A stretch of 8,257 nt of DNA from J061 sp003695725 [NCBI: Candidatus Schekmanbacteria bacterium]. Its GTDB lineage: Bacteria; Schekmanbacteria; GWA2-38-11. The stretch is taken from positions 1 through 8,257 of the forward strand of contig RFHX01000063.1 of NCBI GenBank assembly GCA_003695725.1. Reading direction: 5' to 3'. The notes under the pieces are model-generated. The model saw only the letters and a program-made list of their open reading frames with translations. It searched no databases and was not told the origin of the DNA. The position numbers and the translations under genes were made by a program. Of this stretch, positions 1 to 5,212 are shown in pieces (positions within the stretch are counted from its first letter, which is position 1; each line of letters starts with the position of its first letter).

Positions 1-53
1 CCTTACTATCGATTTGAAAGTAATTATTCATATCTATTTTTTTGTTGAATCAA

Positions 54-81
54 TCTCTTCTTTACCTCTCTAAAGAGAAGA
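54..81. repeat. Imperfect inverted repeat upstream of the first gene
   Basis: TCTCTTCTTTA (54-64) and TAAAGAGAAGA (71-81) can pair as an 11-position stem with one mismatch and one G-U pair around a 6-nt loop. No T-run follows on either strand, so it does not look like an intrinsic terminator. The rest of 1-151 is AT-rich and shows no gene and no convincing promoter. TATTAT-like boxes at 131-138 abut the ribosome binding site and would start transcription too close to it. The role of the repeat is unknown. Confidence 0.3.
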
Positions 82-151
82 CTTCATAAACCGATTAGTA
101 GATTTGTAAGAATTTCATAAAAATACTAATTATTATATGGGGTGAATAAAA

Positions 152-1015
152 ATGAATGATAATTTTTATGTGAAAAATAATAAAGAAAGAAAAGATTCTG
201 ATGATGAAAAAGAAGAAGAATTGTATGCTGACAAGGAAGAAAAAAATTCTCTTCCCCCTTATATGCGCATTTCAAATGTCGTAACCCGAATTCTTGAAAA
301 GGATGAGAAAGTTATATCTGCAGTTTCAGCGACACGAGGTGTAAAACTTTGGGAAGCTATTGTTACAACCTGTTATGCATATACATTGAAAAGAGTCCTT
401 CTTGTTTTTACAGACAGGCGTCTAATTGAAATTTCAATAGGTGCTGGGAATCTTTTTGCAAGCAGGATAAGGGTGGTTCAATATTCTTACATTAAAGACA
501 TCGTTTGTACAAATAGTTTTTTGAAGAAAATAACAGTCAAGTGTCGAGATGGTATTTCCTTTTCTTATGAAGGAATAAAAAAATCTGATATGGATGAAAT
601 TTCGGGGGAATTGAGAAACATTATTTTTCGAGTGCCAAGAAGTTTGGATAATCCGAGACTGAAGAATGCAGTTGACCTTTGCCCTTCCTGTTTTGAAAAA
701 CTGAATATACTTACATACAGCTGCAGTAGTTGTGGAAAAAAGTTCAAAAATGAAAAAAACTTTCTCCTTTATTCACTTCTTATCCCGGGAGGCGCATTTA
801 TTATTGCCGGTTTTTATTTTGCAGCAGCCATTAGTTTTACGGCAGAAGCCCTTTTTTTGATTGGATTCTTTTCATATATAACGAAAGTTGTTGTTGGGAG
901 TTTAAGGCATCTGCCTTTCGCTTTTTTTTATCTTTTTCTTTTTCTTATATCAAAATTTTTAAGTTTAAAATTCTGCCTCAGCCAAATTCGCTCGTTCATT
1001 CCTTCTGAACAGTAG
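152..1015 (+). CDS. Unrecognised membrane protein with PH-like segment and zinc ribbon
   Basis: I do not recognise a named family for the whole 287-residue protein. Residues 1-35 are highly charged and probably disordered. Residues about 45-160 resemble bacterial PH-like domains: alternating beta-strand pattern with the segment LLVFTDRRLIEIS (83-95), of the kind seen in YokE/bPH-type domains. Residues 177-194 hold CPSC and CSSC, a four-cysteine zinc ribbon (C177, C180, C191, C194). Two or three hydrophobic helices follow (about 204-240 and 245-270), so the protein is probably anchored in the cytoplasmic membrane by its C-terminus with the soluble part inside. The ATG at 152 has a good Shine-Dalgarno GGGGTGA (139-145) six bases upstream. 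It converges on the MetH-activation gene. No signal peptide is seen. The coding status is well supported; the function is unknown. Confidence 0.85.
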   Translation: MNDNFYVKNNKERKDSDDEKEEELYADKEEKNSLPPYMRISNVVTRILEKDEKVISAVSATRGVKLWEAIVTTCYAYTLKRVLLVFTDRRLIEISIGAGNLFASRIRVVQYSYIKDIVCTNSFLKKITVKCRDGISFSYEGIKKSDMDEISGELRNIIFRVPRSLDNPRLKNAVDLCPSCFEKLNILTYSCSSCGKKFKNEKNFLLYSLLIPGGAFIIAGFYFAAAISFTAEALFLIGFFSYITKVVVGSLRHLPFAFFYLFLFLISKFLSLKFCLSQIRSFIPSEQ

Positions 1016-1092
1016 TTTGAAAACTGCTTTATGAGATGATGGGAGATAAGAGGTATTTGGGTCAACTCTCTGTATATACCGTCAGATAATTT

Positions 1093-1770
1093 TCATCTTT
1101 TTTTATAGCTGCATTCTTTTTGATTGCATATATCGCAGGTATCAGGAATTTTTTCTTTTACTTTGCCTGCATAGATACAAAAGGTTATGCTCTTTTGGGG
1201 AATCATCATACAATTTTTGGTCAAGCTTACTCCTATTTTTTCAAAGGGAATTATTTTGGCTATTTTTCTTTGTTCTTCCAATTTGAATGTTCCATAACCG
1301 GGGCTGAATCTTTTTGAGAATTCAACTTCTGTCAATCCGCATTTTTCAGCTATGATATGGTTCAATTTTCCAGCCGCATTTTCCACAATAGATGAGCCCG
1401 CAGCATCGAGGATTAAAGCTCTCGTATATTCGCCCTCAGTCTGGAGTTGAGAACTTCTTTTTTCCAATTCAGGACCTATCGTAATTAGGGCTATCAGTAT
1501 ATGTGAAATCTCAGACATAAAATTTTTGAATGTCATTTCAGAAAGAGAAATTCCTCCCTCGATCTCAATCCCGCTATTGGAGATGCCCACTACATTTTTG
1601 CATGTCCAAAGTCCTTGGATTTCAGAAAGAGCAAGTGCAGATTTAGATTCTTCTTCGATGATCTTTTTCAACTGTGAGGTCAGCCCTTCTTTCCCTTCTT
1701 TCCCGAATTTGAGAATTTTGTAGAACTCTTCATTGTCGATTTCAGGATTTATTTTTTTTTCTAATCTCAT
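1093..1770 (-). CDS. Stand-alone vitamin B12-dependent methionine synthase activation-domain protein
   Basis: The 225-residue protein resembles the C-terminal reactivation (AdoMet-binding) domain of cobalamin-dependent methionine synthase MetH, which positions AdoMet and reductant to rescue cob(II)alamin. The diagnostic stretch is RFSPGYG (154-160), followed by LEEQRKIAKIIPFEKIGVSL and then MMIPQKSITFCI (about 188-199). It has no cobalamin, homocysteine or folate domain, so it must act in trans on a separate corrinoid protein. The C-terminus adds C212-x2-C215-x4-C220, which could bind a metal or cluster. The ATG at 1770 is preceded on the minus strand by AAAGAAGG (complement of 1781-1788), and further upstream by a good promoter. 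It is transcribed divergently from the thiamin operon and is probably not TPP-controlled. The family call is firm. The partner could be a split MetH or another corrinoid methyltransferase. Confidence 0.88.
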   Translation of the reverse strand: MRLEKKINPEIDNEEFYKILKFGKEGKEGLTSQLKKIIEEESKSALALSEIQGLWTCKNVVGISNSGIEIEGGISLSEMTFKNFMSEISHILIALITIGPELEKRSSQLQTEGEYTRALILDAAGSSIVENAAGKLNHIIAEKCGLTEVEFSKRFSPGYGTFKLEEQRKIAKIIPFEKIGVSLTKNCMMIPQKSITFCIYAGKVKEKIPDTCDICNQKECSYKKR

Positions 1771-1800
1771 TCTTGATAATCCTTCTTTTAGATTCTATCA

Positions 1801-1829
1801 ATTATAAAAGTTTATTGAGATAAAGCCAA
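1801..1829 (-). promoter_or_regulatory. Sigma70-type promoter for the MetH-activation gene
   Basis: Read on the minus strand, TTGGCT (1829-1824, four of six consensus matches) is followed after 17 bases by a perfect TATAAT (1806-1801). This predicts a transcript start near 1794, about 24 bases before the ATG at 1770, with the Shine-Dalgarno at 1788-1781 in between. The fit to the gene is good, but the call rests on sequence alone. Confidence 0.6.
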
Positions 1830-1859
1830 TTGTTTCTTTTTTTCTTTGAATGTTTTTCC

Positions 1860-1887
1860 TTGACTAATCTTATCAGAAGGTTAATAT
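1860..1887 (+). promoter_or_regulatory. Sigma70-type promoter for the thiamin operon
   Basis: TTGACT (1860-1865, five of six consensus) and TAATAT (1882-1887, four of six) are separated by 16 bases. The predicted start is near 1893-1895, at the first bases of the TPP aptamer. It lies back to back with the minus-strand promoter, with about 30 bases between the two -35 boxes. Confidence 0.6.
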
Positions 1888-1893
1888 TCAGTA

Positions 1894-1979
1894 CATCAGG
1901 GGAGCTTGTAAAAGGCTGAGAAATCCCGAAAGAGGGATGACCCTTTGAACCTGAACTGGGTAATGCCAGCGAAGGGAGA
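1894..1979 (+). ncRNA. TPP riboswitch aptamer (thi box)
   Basis: All conserved blocks of the thi box are present in order. TCAGG (1896-1900) pairs with CCTGA (1950-1954) as helix P2. GGCTGAGA (1914-1921) forms the pyrimidine-binding pocket. A compact P3 hairpin has ATCCC (1923-1927) pairing with GGGAT (1934-1938) around a 6-nt loop. Then come TTTGAACCTGA (1944-1954), the pyrophosphate-side arm CTGGGTAATGCCAG (1956-1969) and GCGAAGGGA (1969-1977). P1 is very short: only T1896-A1979 and C1897-G1978 flank the core. Followed by an intrinsic terminator and thiS, this is an OFF switch in which high TPP ends transcription before the thiamin genes. Confidence 0.97.
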
Positions 1980-2029
1980 AAATGGGATAATAATAGAATA
2001 TTTAAACCGAAAGCCTTTTGCTGGCTTTC
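1900..2029 (+). promoter_or_regulatory. Putative antiterminator pairing of the TPP riboswitch
   Basis: Bases 1900-1917, which carry the 5' strand of P2/P3 and the first half of CTGAGA, can pair antiparallel with 2012-2029. The helix has 13 Watson-Crick pairs, four G-U pairs and one T-T mismatch (1907/2022). Its core is AAAAGGCT (1910-1917) with AGCCTTTT (2012-2019). The helix uses aptamer bases needed for TPP binding and bases from both arms of the terminator, so it excludes both. This is inference from complementarity; no folding energies were calculated. Confidence 0.6.
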
Positions 2030-2037
2030 GGTTTTTT
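2004..2037 (+). terminator. Riboswitch-controlled intrinsic terminator
   Basis: AAACCGAAAGCC (2004-2015) and GGCTTTCGGTTT (2023-2034) form a perfect 12-bp stem with the 7-nt loop TTTTGCT, running into TTTTTT (2032-2037). It lies 24 bases after the aptamer and 22 bases before the thiS start, the usual place for a transcription-attenuating expression platform. Confidence 0.93.
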
Positions 2038-2059
2038 CTTTGGGAAGGCGGTTGCCATA

Positions 2060-2263
2060 ATGATAAAAATCAAGGTTAACGGTAAAGAAAAGGAATTGGA
2101 AGAAGAGATTACAATAAAGAAGCTAATTGACCTTCTTGGGTTGGCAGACCGTCCTTTGGCTGTTGAATTGAACAAGGAAGTTGTCAAAAAAGAAAATCAT
2201 AACAGTGTAAGGTTGAAGGATGGGGACACCGTTGAAATAATTCATTTTGTCGGTGGTGGATAA
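2060..2263 (+). CDS. thiS: ThiS, sulfur carrier protein for thiazole synthesis
   Basis: A 67-residue ubiquitin-like sulfur carrier. Its C-terminal glycine is adenylated by ThiF, converted to a thiocarboxylate, and delivers sulfur to ThiG. The sequence starts MIKIKVNGKEKEL, contains the family stretch RPLAVELNKEVV (31-42), and ends in GDTVEIIHFVGGG, preserving the essential terminal Gly-Gly. The ATG at 2060 is chosen because GGGAAGG (2042-2048) lies upstream and the length fits the family. A TTG at 2018 in the same frame lies inside the terminator hairpin and would add unrelated residues. It is the first gene of the riboswitch-controlled operon. No thiF is present in the window. Confidence 0.95.
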   Translation: MIKIKVNGKEKELEEEITIKKLIDLLGLADRPLAVELNKEVVKKENHNSVRLKDGDTVEIIHFVGGG

Positions 2264-2316
2264 GTATATGACAATTGCCGTTGAGCATAAACAACATTTT
2301 TAATAAGGAGATTATG

Positions 2317-3099
2317 ATGGAAGAAGATGTTTTGGTGTTAGGAAACAAAAAGTTTAAATCACGACTATTTGTTGGTACAGGAAAATATTCGAGCTTTGAA
2401 GAAACAAAGCAGGCTCTTGAAATATCAGGTGCAGAGATTGTTACCGTTGCAGTTAGAAGGGTAAATCTTGATGACCCATCAAAGGAATCCTTGCTCGATT
2501 ATATAGACAGGGAAAAATATACGATACTGCCTAATACAGCAGGCTGTTATACAGAAGAAGACGCAGTGCGAACTGCACGCCTTGCAAGGGAGGCAGGATT
2601 GTCAGATATGGTTAAGCTCGAAGTCATCGGTGATGAAAAGACGCTTTTTCCTGATAATGAAGCGCTTTTGTCTGCAACCAAAACTTTGGTTAAAGAGGGG
2701 TTCATTGTTTTGCCTTATACAAATGATGATCCCATAATGGCAAAAAAACTTGAAGATGCAGGAGCAGCCGCTGTAATGCCTTTAGGTGCTCCCATAGGTT
2801 CAGGGCTTGGGATTAGAAATCCCTACAATATAAAAATCATTCTTGAGACGGTAAAAGTGCCAGTAATTGTTGATGCAGGTGTGGGTACAGCTTCAGATGC
2901 GGCAATTGCTATGGAATTGGGATGTGATGGTGTATTGATGAATACCGGAATAGCTGGAGCAAAAAAACCTCTGCTTATGGCTGAAGCTATGAAATATGCT
3001 GTTAAAGCAGGACGTCTTGCTTATCTTGCAGGAAGAATACCAAAGAAACTATACGCAACAGCATCGAGCCCGATTACAGACATCATTGGACAGGATTGA
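2317..3099 (+). CDS. thiG: ThiG, thiazole synthase
   Basis: ThiG condenses DXP, dehydroglycine and ThiS-thiocarboxylate sulfur into the thiazole phosphate of thiamin. The 260-residue TIM barrel has normal length. The Schiff-base lysine lies in [10 protein letters not shown] (K100), with E102 and D186 at the same spacing as Lys96, Glu98 and Asp182 of Bacillus subtilis ThiG. The phosphate-binding stretch [11 protein letters not shown] (186-196) and the [12 protein letters not shown] segment (207-218) are intact, and the end carries the typical ASSP motif. AAGGAG (2305-2310) is spaced six bases from the ATG at 2317; an adjacent ATG at 2314 is an equal possibility. A TTG at 2275 would only add a non-conserved leader. 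It lies about 50 bases after thiS, and its TGA overlaps a possible TTG of the next gene, suggesting coupled translation. Confidence 0.97.
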   Translation: MEEDVLVLGNKKFKSRLFVGTGKYSSFEETKQALEISGAEIVTVAVRRVNLDDPSKESLLDYIDREKYTILPNTAGCYTEEDAVRTARLAREAGLSDMVKLEVIGDEKTLFPDNEALLSATKTLVKEGFIVLPYTNDDPIMAKKLEDAGAAAVMPLGAPIGSGLGIRNPYNIKIILETVKVPVIVDAGVGTASDAAIAMELGCDGVLMNTGIAGAKKPLLMAEAMKYAVKAGRLAYLAGRIPKKLYATASSPITDIIGQD

Positions 3100-3104
3100 C
3101 AGAA

Positions 3105-3740
3105 ATGACTGTTCCCTTGTTTAGACTCTGCTTGGTCACAGACAGGAAATCAGTGAATAATGGTTTGCTTGAAATTATAAGTGAGGCAGTTGAGGGAGGT
3201 GTTGATGCCGTTCAAATCAGAGAAAATGATTTGAGTGCAAAAGAAATATATGAGATGGTTCTTCAGGTTAGAGAAGTTGTCAAAGATAGAGCAAAGATTA
3301 TAGTCAACGACAGAATAGATGCCGCTGTTTCAGCAGGGGCAGATGGAGTTCATCTTGGCTGGAAGTCTATCCCATTGGATAAAGCCGTAGAGATAGCAAA
3401 AAGATTTTCACTGTTTGTAGGAATATCCTGCCACAGCATTGGTGAGGTAATTGAAGCTAAACAGAAGGATGCAGATTATGTTTCATTAGGCCCTATTTAT
3501 GAAACTCCGTCAAAGAAAGGAATTCTATTACCCTTGGGTTTGGAGGAAATAAAAAAGGTCAAAGATAGAGTTAATATTCATTTGACTGCTATAGGCGGCA
3601 TTGAAGAAAGTAATTGTGATAAGGTTATCAAAGCAGGGGCTGATGCAGTATCAGTTATTCGTGCCATTCAGCAAGCAGATGCCCCGTATGAATCAGCTAA
3701 AAGACTAAGAAGGATTATCGGGCAATGTTCAAAGTACTGA
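3105..3740 (+). CDS. thiE: ThiE/TenI-family protein, possibly a TenI-type thiazole tautomerase
   Basis: The 211-residue barrel clearly belongs to the ThiE (thiamin-phosphate synthase)/TenI family: LCLVTDR (8-14), VQIREND (36-42), IIVNDRIDAA (65-74), GISCHS (106-111), GPIYETPSKKG (129-139) and the TAIGGI loop. By-eye comparison with remembered B. subtilis ThiE shows losses. Lys61 of QFREK is N41, Gln110 is W86, and the Mg2+ ligand Asp112 is S88. Asp93 (D69), Gln57 (Q37), Arg59 (R39) and Lys159 (K137) are kept. TenI, a ThiE relative that aromatises the ThiG product, also lacks these residues and keeps the SxHS histidine (H110 here). Placement after thiS-thiG, with ThiN encoded next door, favours a TenI-like role. 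The ATG at 3105 is preferred with AGGA (3092-3095); a TTG at 3096 is the alternative. It overlaps thiDN by 16 bases. Confidence 0.9.
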   Translation: MTVPLFRLCLVTDRKSVNNGLLEIISEAVEGGVDAVQIRENDLSAKEIYEMVLQVREVVKDRAKIIVNDRIDAAVSAGADGVHLGWKSIPLDKAVEIAKRFSLFVGISCHSIGEVIEAKQKDADYVSLGPIYETPSKKGILLPLGLEEIKKVKDRVNIHLTAIGGIEESNCDKVIKAGADAVSVIRAIQQADAPYESAKRLRRIIGQCSKY

Positions 3741-5062
3741 CAATAGCGGGCTCAGATTCGTGCGGAGGCGCAGGAATACAAGCAGACCAAAGGGCTGTAA
3801 ATTCTTTAGGTGGATATGCAGCTACTGTAATAACGGCTATTACATCACAGAATACAACTGGAATAAGAAGCATTTTTGCTTTGCCTGATGATATCGTAAA
3901 TGACCAACTTGATGCAGTCCTTTCAGACATAAAATTTGATGCAGTGAAAACAGGTATGCTCTATTCATCATCAGTGATTGAAATTATTGCAAAGAAACTT
4001 AAAAGGTATAAAGTCAAGAATTTAGTTATTGATCCTGTAACAATCTCAAAGAGCGGCAATACTCTGTTAAAAAAGAATGCCGTTCAAAGCCTCATTTCAT
4101 CTCTTATTCCTCTATCTCTCGTAATTACTCCAAACATAGAGGAAGCTGGTCTTCTTGCAGGTATGAAAATAGGAAATCTTACTGATATGAAAGTTGCGGC
4201 TAAAAAAATTTACAGAATGGGAGCAAGAAATGTCCTTATCAAAGGGGGACATTTGAAGGGTCTGCCACTGGATCTACTTTATGATGGAAAAAAATATACT
4301 CTTTATGAAGGGACACGAATCGATACGAAGAATACTCATGGAATAGGATGCGCTTTTTCTGCCATCATAGCATCTTATCTTGCAATCAACTATTCTCTTA
4401 AAGATGCCATTTCAAATGCAAAGAAAATCATAGAGAGTTCACTCAAAAATGCAGAGGATATAGGAAAGGGGCAAAGTTCTCCTGATACAAATTCCTGGGT
4501 TGTAGATGAAGCAATGTCTTACGAAGCAATAGAGGATGCAAAAAAAGCATACAACCTTTTAGCAGAAAATTCTGTAGGAGATTTGGTAGCAGAAGTTCAG
4601 ATGAATATAGTTTCAGCAAAAAGAAATGCTGAGAAAGTCGATGACATTGCAGCATTTCCGGGACGCATTTTTAAGATAAATGACAAGATTTATACTCATT
4701 CCTCTCCAAGGTTAGGGGCATCGAGTCATATGGCAAGAGTTTTGTTGGCTGCTAGAAAATTTGATAAAACAATCTTCGGTGCCATAAATATAAAATATTC
4801 ACCTTCTATAATTTCAGCTTGTAGAAAAGCAGGCTTGAAAGTAATGGAATTTAGTAGAAAAGATGAACCACTATCGTTTAAAAAGAAGGAAGGCCAAAGT
4901 CTTGATTGGGGAGTACAAGCTGTCTTATCGAAAACATCGGTAATGCCTGATGTAATTTTTGACAGAGGCGGAATAGGAAAGGAAGCAATGGTAAGGGTTT
5001 TTGGCAAAAGCGCAGTAGATTCAGCTCAAAAAATTTTAAAGATACAAAAATGCTTGAGGTGA
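3725..5062 (+). CDS. thiD: ThiDN: HMP/HMP-P kinase fused to ThiN thiamin-phosphate synthase
   Basis: The 445-residue protein has two domains. Residues 1 to about 255 are ThiD, which phosphorylates HMP and HMP-P to HMP-PP: AGSDSCGGAGIQAD (8-21), KTGML (75-79), VIDPV (101-105), TPNIEEAG (135-142), KGGH (173-176) and the active-site stretch THGIGC (204-209), where Ile replaces the usual Thr. Residues about 268-445 are ThiN, an alternative thiamin-phosphate synthase first known from archaea: AEVQMNIV (289-296), PGRI with R314, LGASSH with H335, AINIKYS (353-359) and DRGGIGKEAMVR (413-424). R314 and H335 are 21 residues apart, matching the catalytic Arg320/His341 pair as I recall it from Pyrobaculum ThiDN. 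The start overlaps the previous gene by 16 bases and is preceded by AGAAGGA (3708-3714), indicating translational coupling. Confidence 0.95.
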   Translation: MFKVLTIAGSDSCGGAGIQADQRAVNSLGGYAATVITAITSQNTTGIRSIFALPDDIVNDQLDAVLSDIKFDAVKTGMLYSSSVIEIIAKKLKRYKVKNLVIDPVTISKSGNTLLKKNAVQSLISSLIPLSLVITPNIEEAGLLAGMKIGNLTDMKVAAKKIYRMGARNVLIKGGHLKGLPLDLLYDGKKYTLYEGTRIDTKNTHGIGCAFSAIIASYLAINYSLKDAISNAKKIIESSLKNAEDIGKGQSSPDTNSWVVDEAMSYEAIEDAKKAYNLLAENSVGDLVAEVQMNIVSAKRNAEKVDDIAAFPGRIFKINDKIYTHSSPRLGASSHMARVLLAARKFDKTIFGAINIKYSPSIISACRKAGLKVMEFSRKDEPLSFKKKEGQSLDWGVQAVLSKTSVMPDVIFDRGGIGKEAMVRVFGKSAVDSAQKILKIQKCLR

Positions 5063-5212
5063 CCAAAGGCTTATTTTTTTAATTAAAAAATACTAATAAA
5101 GATATCGGTCGAAAGTAAAAAGATATTCTGAGACATATTTGTTTAAAAATGCTATGAAAGAAAAGTAGTGAAACTTTAATTCAATAATACAGGAGAAGGA
5201 TTCTTTAGGAAA
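5063..5212 (+). other. Gap between thiDN and thiC, no thi box
   Basis: These 150 AT-rich bases contain no coding frame and no GC-rich terminator. They lack the CTGAGA and ACCTGA blocks of a TPP aptamer, so thiC has no riboswitch of its own. TTTTTTAATTAAAAAA (5075-5090) is a perfect 16-base palindrome of unknown role. A weak promoter, GAGACA (5130-5135) with TATGAA (5153-5158) at 17 bases, is possible but unconvincing. AGGAGAAGGA (5191-5200) is the likely thiC ribosome site. Confidence 0.5.

Noticed and set aside
904-929. AAGGC/GCCTT hairpin followed by eight T, resembling an intrinsic terminator
   Set aside because: It lies inside the first gene, the stem is only five pairs, four bases separate it from the T-run, and the reading frame continues through a plausible membrane helix.
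1011-1028. Hairpin AGTAGTT/AACTGCT over the stop codon of the first gene, a candidate terminator
   Set aside because: Seven pairs with a G-U and a TGAA loop, but only three T follow on the plus strand and no T-run follows on the minus strand.
1926-2013. CCGAAAG occurs in the aptamer P3 (1926-1932) and in the terminator 5' arm (2007-2013), so P3 could also pair with the terminator 3' arm
   Set aside because: Only seven pairs. The 1900-1917/2012-2029 helix is longer and a better antiterminator, so this is probably coincidence or a minor competitor.
2018-2059. Longer thiS from TTG at 2018
   Set aside because: It begins inside the terminator hairpin, has no ribosome site and adds residues foreign to ThiS.
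2275-2316. Longer thiG from TTG at 2275
   Set aside because: The extra residues do not resemble ThiG, and AAGGAG at 2305-2310 clearly serves the ATG at 2314/2317.
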